Origin: Cylindrobasidium torrendii FP15055 ss-10
Taxonomy: Eukaryota > Basidiomycota > Agaricomycetes > Agaricales > Physalacriaceae
Assembly (NCBI GenBank): GCA_000934385.1
Contig: KN880514.1
Location: 33,720 to 97,719, forward strand
Length of the DNA: 64,000 nucleotides
Reading direction: 5' to 3'
The position numbers were made by a program, and so were the translations under genes. The notes under the pieces are model-generated. The model saw only the letters and a program-made list of their open reading frames with translations. It ran no database searches and was not told where the DNA came from. Shown piece after piece: positions 1 to 8,992 of this stretch. Positions within the stretch are counted from its first letter, which is position 1; each line of letters starts with the position of its first letter.

Positions 1-2
1 CA

Positions 3-938
3 TTCTGGGACACGCCCTTCCTCACGTTCCTACACCTCGAGCACATCCCCGCGTTCGCAAAGATCCCGAACGTGGGGCTGAACGAGGTGTTCATGGTGTT
101 CGCGTCTGTTGGGCTGGCTGCGAATATCGCTGCGGGGTACCATAACGTTCGGAAGACCTCCACGACGACGAGGGGGATGGTCAAGCCGCTTTTGCGATTG
201 CTCCCGTTCGTCGTTGCGGCTGGGATACAGATTGCGTGGCTCTCGGCTCCTTCATCGTTCTCGCAGCGTCCAGAAGCGGAAGGAGCAAGCTCTGCTCTCA
301 TCACGTCCTCGCTGTTCGTGCCCTTTCTGTGTGCGTGGGGGTTGCAGTTTGCACACCAGGTGGGGAGGATGATTTTGGCGCATGTGACGAGTACGGGTTT
401 TCCTGTGTTTGATTGGATGTGGGTGTGGAGTGTTGTTGGGGCGGTGGATGCGAATATGATGAGGTTGTTTGGGATGTGCGTGTGTTTTAACTTGCTTCTT
501 TGGGCATCTCCCATTTTATCTGCGCCGTCCCCCCCCCCTCCATTTCGTATCTTTGCGCGCTCCTCCTCCTCCCACGACATGCATCTTTGCGCGCCTCCTC
601 CGCTTCATATCTTTAGCGCTAACGCGCCCCCGTTCTCTTTTTCGTACAGACCTCCACTCATCCAAAACTCCCCGCAAAACATGACTTTCCTGGTATACAT
701 GACGCTCGCCGGCTCGTTTTTCGCGTACTTGCGGTTCTGCGCGCTTGTTATTTCGGATATTACGGAGTATATGGGTATTGCGTGTTTTACTGTGCGGAAG
801 AGGGATAAGGCGGGGGTTTGGCGGGATGCTGCTTCGTCGGCGTCGGCGGCGTCGGCTTCGTCGGCGTCGGTGTATGAGTTGGGCAAGGGCAGGGGCAAGG
901 ACAAGGGCAGGGGCAAGGACAAGGACAAGAAGGTGTGA
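3..938 (+). CDS. Choline/ethanolamine phosphotransferase, C-terminal part (5' cut by window edge)
   Basis: The gene enters the window in frame at base 3 and ends with TGA at 936-938. Exons are 3-475 and 650-938; the 174-nt intron (donor gtgcgt, branch-like ctaac, acceptor tacag) has no stop in frame, so a retained form would also be open. The visible part is a multi-span membrane protein with segments ending VYMTLAGSFFAYLRFCALVI and a tail ITEYMGIACFTVRK, the arrangement at the end of yeast CPT1/EPT1-type enzymes. That family transfers phosphocholine or phosphoethanolamine from the CDP-alcohol to diacylglycerol in the ER or Golgi membrane. The catalytic CDP-alcohol motif would lie upstream and is not visible, so substrate cannot be judged. 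The last 30 residues are a low-complexity Ala/Ser and Gly/Lys tail (GKGRGKDK repeated). Confidence 0.8.
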   Translation, partial: FWDTPFLTFLHLEHIPAFAKIPNVGLNEVFMVFASVGLAANIAAGYHNVRKTSTTTRGMVKPLLRLLPFVVAAGIQIAWLSAPSSFSQRPEAEGASSALITSSLFVPFLCAWGLQFAHQVGRMILAHVTSTGFPVFDWMWVWSVVGAVDANMMRLFGMCVCFNLLLWASPILSAPSPPPPFRIFARSSSSHDMHLCAPPPLHIFSANAPPFSFSYRPPLIQNSPQNMTFLVYMTLAGSFFAYLRFCALVISDITEYMGIACFTVRKRDKAGVWRDAASSASAASASSASVYELGKGRGKDKGRGKDKDKKV

Positions 939-1808
939 ACATTGTTCTTTTGAATGAAAAAAAAAGTGGGTGACCGGTTTGTGTTGTGTTTTCAAGTGTC
1001 TTCCGCTCTGAGGACTTCCTCCCTCCGCTCTGTTTCTGGCGATGGGGATTTTCTGTTGCGTGCGATTTTAGATCAAGATAGATACCTTGGTTACATTACT
1101 TACTTACCCCCCTCACCCCGTTTTTTAATGATTGATTAATGATTACTTATGGCTGCAAATCTGAATGATGCATGTGGGTTTTTTCGGAACTGTGTTGGGT
1201 GCAAGGATGCGCAGGTTCAGAAGAAAGGCTGAGTTTAAGTCGTATCTAGCATTATATTACGAGGGAGTGCAAGCATTATACTACGAGGTTATATTACGAG
1301 GGAGTACAATAAGTACAAAGTCAACTTGTTATGGGCGCCCGTGAGTTCAAGTCACAGAGTGCAATTGGATTTTTTGGGATCCGATGCTTCCTCAGGTGGT
1401 GGCATGGCGGTTCGAATAACCCTTTCGCACGCCGGGTCGTTGTTGAGATAGACAAAGGTTTTCCGAAATTCGAATCGATGGCGCCTGAGCTTGAAGGCAG
1501 ATACCATGTCATTGTTTGGACCTGGCGGGTATTCGACGAGGGCTTTGGCATATGCACAAAGTATATATATGCACGCAACTTGGATGATGTTACGCAGGTT
1601 CAGAAAAAAGGCTACTACTAGTCACGGTCGTAGCATTACTTACATCACAAGGGAGGGAGTTCAGAGTCAATTAATTATCGCTGCATCTGATGAGTTCAAC
1701 TAAGTACTTAGTAGTACACAGGTCCTATATTACTGGGAGCCAATATCGGTGCTATGCACATGCACATTAGCCCAACTTCTTCTTTAAAAAATGCAGGTAT
1801 GTAGCTTA
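939..1808. other. Gene-poor flank with short duplicated segments
   Basis: I see no convincing gene. The stretch holds the 3' flank of the phosphotransferase gene and the 3' flank of F-box gene A1. Two segments, near 1205-1300 and 1588-1660, resemble each other. Confidence 0.5.
1205..1660. repeat. Duplicated F-box A 3'-flank segment (two copies here, one at 8815-8838)
   Basis: The block GCAGGTTCAGAAGAAAGGCT near 1211 recurs with small changes near 1592, each followed about 20 nt later by tagcatta and then a purine-rich gaggga stretch. The reverse complement lies at 8815-8838, behind F-box gene A2. The copies at 1592 and 8815 sit at the same distance behind two paralogous genes, so they belong to the duplicated unit; the copy at 1211 looks like a leftover of a third flank. 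Confidence 0.5.
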
Positions 1809-3332
1809 CTACTCACATGCGATGACCGTAACCTGCAGACGCTCACGAACCCGGTCCAGCGCTGTATAGAGGGGTGTAGAGCGGATGGCTTTACTTGGGG
1901 GATGGTTTTTGGTTGAGCCTAGGTATGATTTGAATGCGATTAATGTGAGTTTTTTGAGTTGAAATTTTTCTTCTTCTTTGGGAGGCTTAGAGGCAGAGGT
2001 AGAGGCAGAGGTAGAGGCAGAGGAAGAGTGATACATTGATATCATGCCTAGCACGGCATCTCCCCACCCAGTGGTATCGTCGAACACCTCGTCGATGGTG
2101 GCGTGCATCTCGAGTGTCAGCTCCTTTGTGTGTATCCAACTTCCGTCTGGTCCGAGTGGGAGCGGTGAAAGTGAAGGCGAAGTGGCAAGTCGAATGTTTT
2201 CTCCGTGCTTGTTCACGAAGTCTTCGACGATGGATGGATGCGAAAACCGCAAGATGAGATGACGGAGGGGACGAGGGCCCAGGGAGAGGCGCGGCATCGA
2301 TTCTGTGACCTCAAGTCGGAGAGTGCGCAGTGGAGGCTTGGAGACCTCCAGGAATGTTGTCATCGGCAAACTCAAACCCGAATTCGAATTCGAACTCGAA
2401 CTCGAACTCGAAGGGCACAACACTGCAAGCTCCTCGAGTACGGGACAACGAATGGCGAGAAGCACATTATCCGAGTATGAAAGCTTGAGCTTTGTGAGGT
2501 CCGGAAAAGTGACCATCTCGTCCGGGGATTTCGCCAATAACCTCCACTCGTCCTTTGCAGCCTCAGAGTTATCTTCAAGGAGCTTGAGCGTCAACTCCTT
2601 GAGCTGAGAACATCTGCGCAAGATATCAAGTACGTTGGCTGGAGCGAACGAGTTGCCGATCAAGAGAGACAGCGATGTAAGCTGGTGCCACGGAAAATGT
2701 ATAACGGTCCGAGGCTCATTGTGCCATTCAAGTCCGAGTCGACGCTCGCCCCCATAGATGCGCAGGTCCATCTTTCGAAGGCGAGGGCAGTTGTTGAACG
2801 TTTTCAGCGCAAACGCCATGTCCCCAATGTGCGCACTACCGAGATCGACGCGGAGGCTGAGCTCCTCGAGGGCGGGCAGAGACTGCCCCACACCAGGGAA
2901 GCAGAACTCCATCGCGTTCCAATCAAAAGCACTGTCCACAATCAACTCCCTCCATCGGGAAGATGTTCTCCCGAATGAGAATGTCGTAGAGTCAGCGCGA
3001 AGGCCATCCAAGTCGAGGAAAACAGAGAAGGCATGTCCGCCGGTGCGTTCGAGAAACAGATCGAGAAGGGGACGCGCACCGTGAGAGGTGGACGCTATGG
3101 AGTCAATCAAGAGCGGCACGGTAAGCCACAAAAGCGGCGAGGTGAGTAAGAGGTGTCTCCAGTCACTGCATACTTGCGATAGTACCAGTACTTCATGAAT
3201 AGTGTGGCCCTCGGTGCTGAATTTGAATATCATGGATAGGATTTCCGTAGGGAGCTTTTGTATTGGGGCGGAAATGTTCGTATATCCAGCCGATAACAGC
3301 TTGTGCTGGGTGTGGAGCGCTTGGTTGTCCAT
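1809..3332 (-). CDS. F-box protein A1
   Basis: Single-exon gene of 507 residues. An F-box begins near residue 27 (LPTEILSMIFKF, then QVCSDWRHLLLTSPLLW), followed by a leucine-rich region with a repeated alternation of hydrophobic positions. Such proteins normally recruit targets to SCF ubiquitin ligases through Skp1; the target is unknown. The start MDNQ was chosen over an upstream in-frame codon because the paralogue A2 (7271-8659) starts with the same MDNQ and the two genes share upstream sequence ending right before this ATG. Compared with A2 it carries two hexanucleotide expansions, encoding a Ser/Asn run (about 2375-2412) and a Ser/Ala/Thr run (about 1988-2026). A1 and A2 point away from each other with the AFG1 gene between them. 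Confidence 0.8.
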   Translation of the reverse strand: MDNQALHTQHKLLSAGYTNISAPIQKLPTEILSMIFKFSTEGHTIHEVLVLSQVCSDWRHLLLTSPLLWLTVPLLIDSIASTSHGARPLLDLFLERTGGHAFSVFLDLDGLRADSTTFSFGRTSSRWRELIVDSAFDWNAMEFCFPGVGQSLPALEELSLRVDLGSAHIGDMAFALKTFNNCPRLRKMDLRIYGGERRLGLEWHNEPRTVIHFPWHQLTSLSLLIGNSFAPANVLDILRRCSQLKELTLKLLEDNSEAAKDEWRLLAKSPDEMVTFPDLTKLKLSYSDNVLLAIRCPVLEELAVLCPSSSSSSSNSNSGLSLPMTTFLEVSKPPLRTLRLEVTESMPRLSLGPRPLRHLILRFSHPSIVEDFVNKHGENIRLATSPSLSPLPLGPDGSWIHTKELTLEMHATIDEVFDDTTGWGDAVLGMISMYHSSSASTSASTSASKPPKEEEKFQLKKLTLIAFKSYLGSTKNHPPSKAIRSTPLYTALDRVRERLQVTVIACE

Positions 3333-3894
3333 GCTTAGTGACGGGAGAAGGGAAGTGACAAGTTGATTTACGATCACACAACGGGCTCCTCCCTTATTTA
3401 AATTGGCTTGGACAATAACTTAGGCCCTCCGAGGGCCCAAAGGACAGTTTATTGTTTGGACAAAAGAGATAAGGCAACGCCGGCGCCAGGTTTAGACAAT
3501 AACACAGATTATAATAAAGGCGGTGCGCAACCGCAAATTCGACTTTACTGGTCGGCTTCTGGGAATCAAGCATGGTTAAGCGCAAACTACGATCTTACAT
3601 AAGTACCACAAGCCATATTTAGTTAAGTATGTTGGTTCAGAAACCAGATTTCCAATGAATCTCGGCCTGGATCTCTCATCCTTACCAATAATCTAGGAAG
3701 ACACGTCGTACACATGCTCGTCGGAAATCTGAATTTGGCTATTGCTGAGATGGACAATCAAGCGGGAACACTTCGCCACTCACAAGGTTGACCGTTGGAC
3801 CCATGCGAGACGACAGGAAAACTCGAGACGCAGTACACACACAGAGATCATACATCATACATACATACCTATAATCTAAGCCTTGAGCAAAATA
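3333..3894. other. Promoter of F-box A1 and 3' flank of the AFG1 gene
   Basis: The A1-proximal 180 bases match the region upstream of A2. The rest shows no gene. Confidence 0.6.
3391..3510 (-). promoter_or_regulatory. Conserved promoter block of F-box A1 with TATA-like box
   Basis: Read on the minus strand, the block contains TTGTCTAAACCTGGCGC, then TTTGTCCAAACAA, then AAGTTATTGTCC, then the TATA-like TTTAAATAAGGG (3391-3402) about 60 bases before the ATG. The same elements occur in the same order before A2. Conservation between two paralogues whose further flanks differ suggests function, but it may simply be recent duplication. Confidence 0.5.
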
Positions 3895-5967
3895 TTAATC
3901 CTTTGCATCTTTATCATAAACACTTGCTCCTCTCCCCCAGCTCCGTCCCCTGGCGGTCGCGCCTCCCCAATCCTCTCGCACACCCCACACATGGTCTGCC
4001 TTTAGCGTAGGCGCCATCGATTCAGAACCGCCTGAAGCAGCATCTACAACCAGAGGCTGAGGTTTTTCAACCGTCTGTGCGATACCAAAACCACGACCCA
4101 GCCGCGTCGTCCTTTCCCATCCCCTCATCCCCTCCGGCAGAGGCTCCCACTCCGCACCTCGACAATACCCCGCGCCCGTCATCTCCACCAGCCTCGACAG
4201 CGCCCTCTTAAACGCGAACTGCTCATCCTTGCCTGAGAAGATGGACAGTTGCTCGAGTGGACGGCGAACAGGCTGGATCTCCTCCAAGCTCGCAGCCTTG
4301 TCATCATACGCGATGATGTTCGGTCGATATGCCTCGGCTCCCGTCGACACACTCACGCTCTCTTGCCATACGCTGTCCGTAGCAGTAGTAGCAGCATCCT
4401 CAATGAACAGCCCATCCAGAGGAGTTTCCGCAAAGCAGACGATGCGACACCGCCTCTCGTACAGCGCGTCAATGAGACTGATGAACCTCCTTGCTTGATT
4501 CTTCGCCGTGGGTAGCCGAATGGCCGGGATGCGCGTGATGAGGATAGTGTCGAACGTCGAGGCGATGGTAAGGTAGTCTGCCGGCCCAAGGGAGGAGTCG
4601 CAGAGCTGCTCGAACGAGAATCGGCATGTCTTTCCGGAGGGTGAGACGGAGGGGACGATGAGGCGTCTACCAAAGACCGATAGTGTTGAGGGCTCACCGC
4701 CTGAAGGAACATCAGCAGGTGGGTATGTGCAAGGTCATGGTACATACCTTCTTCACCAAACAGTGTGGTCGCCAGTACCTCAAATTCATCTTCTTGGTGT
4801 CCCAAAAACCACGTCCTCTGCCCTTCCTCTCCTTTCTCCTTCGCCGCATTCGAACGTCTATAATCCCTTGCATCGATATCTTCAGACCCCAGCTCAATCA
4901 CCGGACACCTTGCCCTCAGCGCACTCCCAAACGCCCCCAGCCTCTCTTTCTGCACCCCATTCACGTAGAGGTCTTCCGGAACACGGTTTGACGTGCCGAC
5001 AACGACGCCTCCCATGCGCCAATACCACACCAGCACGTCCGACAGTAGGAGGGCGCTGGAGACATCCTGCAGCTGGACCTCGTCAAGCAGAAGGGCATAT
5101 GCCGACTGGATGAGGCGGGAGGCGAGGATGTATGGGATGGGCAGAGCCGCCGTCGTAGTCTTATTGCGTGCGGAGGAGGAGGGAAGCAGAGACTTGCGGA
5201 GCCGGTTCCACACTGCGTTGGCGCCCGCGCCGTCGTTGCGCCTGAGTAGACCGCGGACCTGCTCTTGAAAATCCTTGGTCCAGCTTTTCGGCCTCGTTCC
5301 CGTAGAAGCAGCACTATCAACATCATCAACAGCAACGTAGTGGAGGTTGTGGTGCATGCGCGATTCCGTGACGTCCCACACATCGCGGTACAAGTCCAAC
5401 ACGAACTGGTTGTAATGTTTCCGCATCTTGTAGGGCGTCGAAACGCTGGCGAACCAGGTGTCTGCCACGAAGGTCTTTCCGGATCCCGGAGGGCCAGTTA
5501 TCAGCAAACCCTAGAGAATCAATTAGCACACCGCGGCACGTTGTAGACGTCCATAATTTACCTTGGGCGATGGAAGGTCAAGCATCTCATTAGCCAGGTC
5601 CTTGGACTTGACAAGCAACTTCATTTCTTCCCGGGCTTGGACAAGGACACTGTCGTGCTCGTCCGTGATGGGTCGTGCGTAAGCCGAAGTGGTAGGAACA
5701 TGTGTGCTGAGGTCTTTGCTCAAGCGTCGGAGCTACTACATAAAACGGAAACAGTCATCGGCCGTCCCCATCTCTGTATACAGAAACGCTCTCACATACC
5801 TGAGAAAGCACGCGAATCTGGTTTTCGTCCCGTTCTATGGTGCCGGATTTACATAGAGCGTTGTAGCGGTCGAGGAGGTTGCTTGGGACTAGGGCTGAAT
5901 CGGTTGAGAGCAGCCTGTGCCTATGTTGGTATTTCGCAGGAAAAACCAGACGCGGTGTTCGATACAT
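3895..5967 (-). CDS. AFG1: AFG1/LACE1-family mitochondrial AAA-type ATPase
   Basis: Four exons on the minus strand: 5967-5800, 5732-5562, 5510-4748 and 4700-3895, joined by introns of 67, 51 and 47 nt, giving 635 residues. The Walker A motif GPPGSGKT spans the start of exon 3 (about residues 118-126) and the Walker B-like LLLDEVQLQDVSSA lies near residues 252-265, followed by VVGTSNRVPEDLYVNGVQKE, a signature of this family. Downstream are the family's FEQLCDSSLGPADYL and ARRFISLIDALYE blocks. The N-terminus (MYRTPRLVFPAKYQHRHRLL) is basic and free of acidic residues, as expected for a mitochondrial presequence. AFG1 proteins act in the mitochondrial matrix or inner membrane in turnover of respiratory-chain subunits. 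The C-terminal 100 residues are poorly conserved. An upstream in-frame ATG (MPRRSERD) is possible. Confidence 0.9.
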
Positions 5968-6456
5968 CCGTGAAGCCGTTCTCGAGTTTGTTGTGGTGAT
6001 GGTCAAAGGTAGAGGACATAAACCCCGGCGATCGCGTTCTGATCTTCTCGGCATCACCGCGCTAAGTCCTGCTAAGTCTTGGACTTTCCTTCCATGTTGC
6101 CGAATGCACATGCTGACCCGACCACGTCCAAGAAACGCTACGCCACTCACTCGAGTGGCAAGTGCACTGTGAAAATCAAGCTCAATTCTCAAACGAGGAC
6201 AGTCAGCGAAAATGCAGCGAGTCCAACTCGAATCCTGCAGTTCCACCACATTTTAATTGCTCCTCTGAATCCCATTAAACGCGCCTCTGCAATTTGTCTT
6301 TGATTTTTGAGCGCTGTGTCGAGAGACAATGTCGTATAGGAGCCCATGGCAATGACATGACTGGGCTGGATGCCGAAAGGCCTTTTGTTCTCACTTTATC
6401 TTATTCACACTTCCCTTCCTACCACACCGACCACCGAGCCACTTGAAAGCAATTCA
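5968..6456. other. Divergent promoter region between AFG1 and coiled-coil gene A
   Basis: No gene seen. The part next to 6457 resembles the region upstream of coiled-coil gene B (about 18700-18845): a shared cttttgtt stretch, pyrimidine-rich tract and ccaccnacacgacc-like end. Confidence 0.5.
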
Positions 6457-6919
6457 ATGTCAAGGGGACAGATGAAGCGCACCAGGGTGAGCCCATGCCC
6501 TGTACTTTTGAGTTGCGCTGATGAATAGGATGTAGTGCGAGGACAGCGACGACTTCGACATGTTGGATTTGGAGGCCTCGGTGCGACCAAAGAAATGCCG
6601 CATAGATTACACGGACGACTCCGCCAGAGGGACGAACACTCAGCCCGTTGATCTGGAGAGCACTGAGCAGCTATTCGACTCCATCGAAAACAACATGAAG
6701 GAGATTTTCGAACAGTGGGAGGCCGAGAAGGCTGCGTTAATAGCTGTAATCGAGGACCTCAAGCAAACGAATGCGGCTCTCAAGGACGAGGTCAAGGCGC
6801 AGGAGTATACCATCTACACCCGCGACGTCCACATACGCAAACTCGAGAAGGAGCTCATTGAGGACAAGCAGACTGCAGTAAAGGCGGAGAAAGACTGCGA
6901 CAGCCTCAGGGAGAAGTAA
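6457..6919 (+). CDS. Coiled-coil protein A, truncated paralogue of 18846-20573
   Basis: Exons 6457-6486 and 6536-6919 (49-nt intron, acceptor tgtag) encode 137 residues. The first exon, MSRGQMKRTR, matches MSSTHRGQMKRAR of the paralogue and is followed by an intron at the equivalent place. The body is a heptad-rich coiled coil (EQWEAEKAALIAVIEDLKQ), with the block EYTIYTRDVHIRKLEKE matching ECTIYTRENDIRKLNLE of copy B. The protein stops at SLREK, where copy B continues with DLREKFHLAEYQLGEANK for another 300 residues. The bases after the stop still resemble copy B, so this copy is truncated by mutation and is probably a pseudogene or yields only the coiled coil. Function unknown. Confidence 0.55.
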
Positions 6920-7010
6920 AACCAGGCATCGTTCCACTGCTTGCGGGGTCAACAACACCGTAATGCAAGCCCAAATTGCTGCGAATCTGATAAACCTCGA
7001 CGTTTCGTTC
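6920..7010 (+). pseudogene. Decayed remainder of coiled-coil gene A
   Basis: After the stop, stretches such as GGGGTCAACAACACCG and TGCAAGCCCAAATTGCTGCG align with GAGGCCAACAAGACTG and TGCAAGCCCAAAACGCCGCG in the intact copy (19680-19730). The resemblance fades near 7010, shortly before the promoter block of F-box A2 begins. Confidence 0.5.
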
Positions 7011-7082
7011 TGATCTAGCATTGTAGACGGTAGGACTGTCCCCTTACTACATACATATTTTGTCACAACAACTGAGGCTATG

Positions 7083-7200
7083 TTTTTGTCTAAACCTGGC
7101 GCTTCGCCTGTGGCGGACCTTCTTTTTGTCCAAACAAAAACTGGTCCTCGGGCCTTTGGAAAACCCAAGTTATTGTCTCACCGCATATAAATAAGGGGGT
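7083..7200 (+). promoter_or_regulatory. Conserved promoter block of F-box A2 with TATA box
   Basis: It contains TTTTGTCTAAACCTGGCGC, TTTTGTCCAAACAAA, CCCAAGTTATTGTC and the TATA box TATAAATAAG (7186-7195), 85 bases before the ATG. Order and spacing follow the A1 promoter. The repeated TTGTCYAAAC core could be a regulator site. Confidence 0.5.
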
Positions 7201-7270
7201 CCATCTCGCAATGTACGATCATAACTATCGTCTCTTCCCTTCTTCCATCACTGTGTCCTGGGAACTCAGC

Positions 7271-8659
7271 ATGGACAACCAAGCGGCCTTTTTGGAGCAC
7301 GACGCCCAGCACAAGCTGCTAGTACCGGCAGGATTTACGAACATTTCCACCCCAATACAAGAGCTCCCTACGGAAATCCTATCCTTGATATTCAAATTCA
7401 GCGCCGAGGGCGACACGATTCTTGATGTCCTGCGACTAGAGCACGTATGCAGTGGCTGGAGACACCTCATATCCAACTCGCCGCTTTTGTGGCTTACCGT
7501 ACCGCTCGTAATTGACATGTGTGCGCTTCCCCTTCTCGATCTTTTTCTCGAGCGCACCGGCGGTCATCCCTTCTCTGTCAACGTCAACTTGGATCGCCTT
7601 CAAGCCAACCACACGGCCTCTCCATTTAGAACAACCTCTCAGCGCTGGAGATCTCTGACTGTCGACAGTGAATTCAATAGTCACGCCCTAGAGTTCTACT
7701 TCCCTTGCTTGGAGCAGTCTCTGCACGCCCTTGAGGAGCTCAGCCTTCAAATCTTTCTCAGAGTACCACACATTGGGAATATGCCATTTGCATTGAAACC
7801 TCAGTTCAACAACTGCCCTCGCCTCCGCAAGATGAGTCTGGGCATCTATGCCAATGGTCGATACAACGAGCCTATCCACTTTCCAACGGCGTTCCCGTGG
7901 CACCAGCTCACATCTCTATCCCTCACGGTCTTTTTGTCCCCAGCCAACCTATTCGGCATCTTGCGTGAATGTTCTCAGCTCAAGGAGCTAATGCTCAAGA
8001 TTATCCGAAGAGGCGACGACGAGGTGCAAGACACGGAGGATTGGATGGCATTGGCAAAATCCGAAATTATCACCTTCTTGAACCTGATCAAGCTTGCCGT
8101 TCCGGAATCCGATGATGTTCTTCTTGCCATTCATTGTCCCGTACTAGAGGAGCTCGAAATGTGGGACCCCTCGACTTCAAAATCACCCATGATCACATTC
8201 CTGTCGGTCTCCAAGCCTCCGTTGCGCAGTCTGCTCGTTGAAATCACAGAAAAAATGCCGCGCCTCTCCCTTCCATACCTTGACCACCTCGTCCTGCGAT
8301 TTTCGCATCCCCTTGTTGTTGATGACTTTGTACGCAAGCACAGAGTCACCGCTTCACCATCCCAGGGAAGTTGGATACACACGAAGGAGATAACTCTCAG
8401 GATATTCGCAACTATCGACGAGTTCTTCGACAATACTCTTGAGTGGGGAGATGCCGTGCTAGACTTGATATCGATGTATCGAGAGGCGTCAGAGCCTATT
8501 CTCGAAATGCTTACGTTAGTCGCGTCCAATTCATACAGCCTCACCAAGGAATGCCATCTCCCTTCCAGGGAGGCAATCTACTCGTCAACATTTTATAAAG
8601 AGCTGGTTCGTCGCTGCCCTCAGGGACTGCAGATCACGTTTGAGGTCGTCCGTCTGTGA
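7271..8659 (+). CDS. F-box protein A2, paralogue of A1
   Basis: Single-exon gene of 462 residues starting MDNQAAFLEHDAQHKLL, with an F-box at about residues 31-70 (LPTEILSLIFKFSAEG, then HVCSGWRHLISNSPLLWLTV) and a leucine-rich C-terminal part. It is collinear with A1 over its whole length but lacks A1's two hexanucleotide expansions. Expected role: substrate adaptor of an SCF ubiquitin ligase. Promoter and 3' flank are also shared with A1, so the duplication covered roughly 1.7 kb. The gene lies directly behind the truncated coiled-coil gene A, and its promoter starts where that gene's similarity to copy B ends. An in-frame ATG 60 bases upstream (7211) is not conserved in A1. Confidence 0.8.
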   Translation: MDNQAAFLEHDAQHKLLVPAGFTNISTPIQELPTEILSLIFKFSAEGDTILDVLRLEHVCSGWRHLISNSPLLWLTVPLVIDMCALPLLDLFLERTGGHPFSVNVNLDRLQANHTASPFRTTSQRWRSLTVDSEFNSHALEFYFPCLEQSLHALEELSLQIFLRVPHIGNMPFALKPQFNNCPRLRKMSLGIYANGRYNEPIHFPTAFPWHQLTSLSLTVFLSPANLFGILRECSQLKELMLKIIRRGDDEVQDTEDWMALAKSEIITFLNLIKLAVPESDDVLLAIHCPVLEELEMWDPSTSKSPMITFLSVSKPPLRSLLVEITEKMPRLSLPYLDHLVLRFSHPLVVDDFVRKHRVTASPSQGSWIHTKEITLRIFATIDEFFDNTLEWGDAVLDLISMYREASEPILEMLTLVASNSYSLTKECHLPSREAIYSSTFYKELVRRCPQGLQITFEVVRL

Positions 8660-8992
8660 GTGCACGCCCTTCCAAAGGTATGGAAATTCTGGACAATTGT
8701 TCATACATATGTGCATACCGCTCCGCACCTAGCTCCCACTAATGTAAGGCTTATGGACTACTAATTCATTGGCGCGCAGCATTGACTTTGGATCTTGTAA
8801 ATTGTAATGCTTCTGGCCTTTCTTCTGAACCTGCACGTCCTTGCGTACTTAACATAGGCTCACTGGAGGCCGTTGAGTCTGGCGCGTCGGCACCTCAAGT
8901 AACATATTGTATGTACATGTACGGATTAGACATTTGAAAGATAAATAAAAGAGAAACAAGTTGTTTATAACTAAAAGCTTCTGCGCACATGG
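8660..8992. other. 3' flanks of convergent F-box genes A2 and B1
   Basis: The A2 side (AGCTCCCACTAATGTAAGG near 8729, the TTCTGAACCTGC block at 8823) matches the A1 3' flank. No gene seen. Confidence 0.5.

Noticed and set aside
516..995. Long minus-strand frame rich in Arg/Ser opposite the phosphotransferase end
   Set aside because: It is a shadow of the simple-sequence C-terminus and intron on the plus strand; no family features.
1331..1703. Overlapping plus-strand frames of about 70-96 codons
   Set aside because: They have no splice support, no domain and poor start context, and lie between duplicated flank segments.
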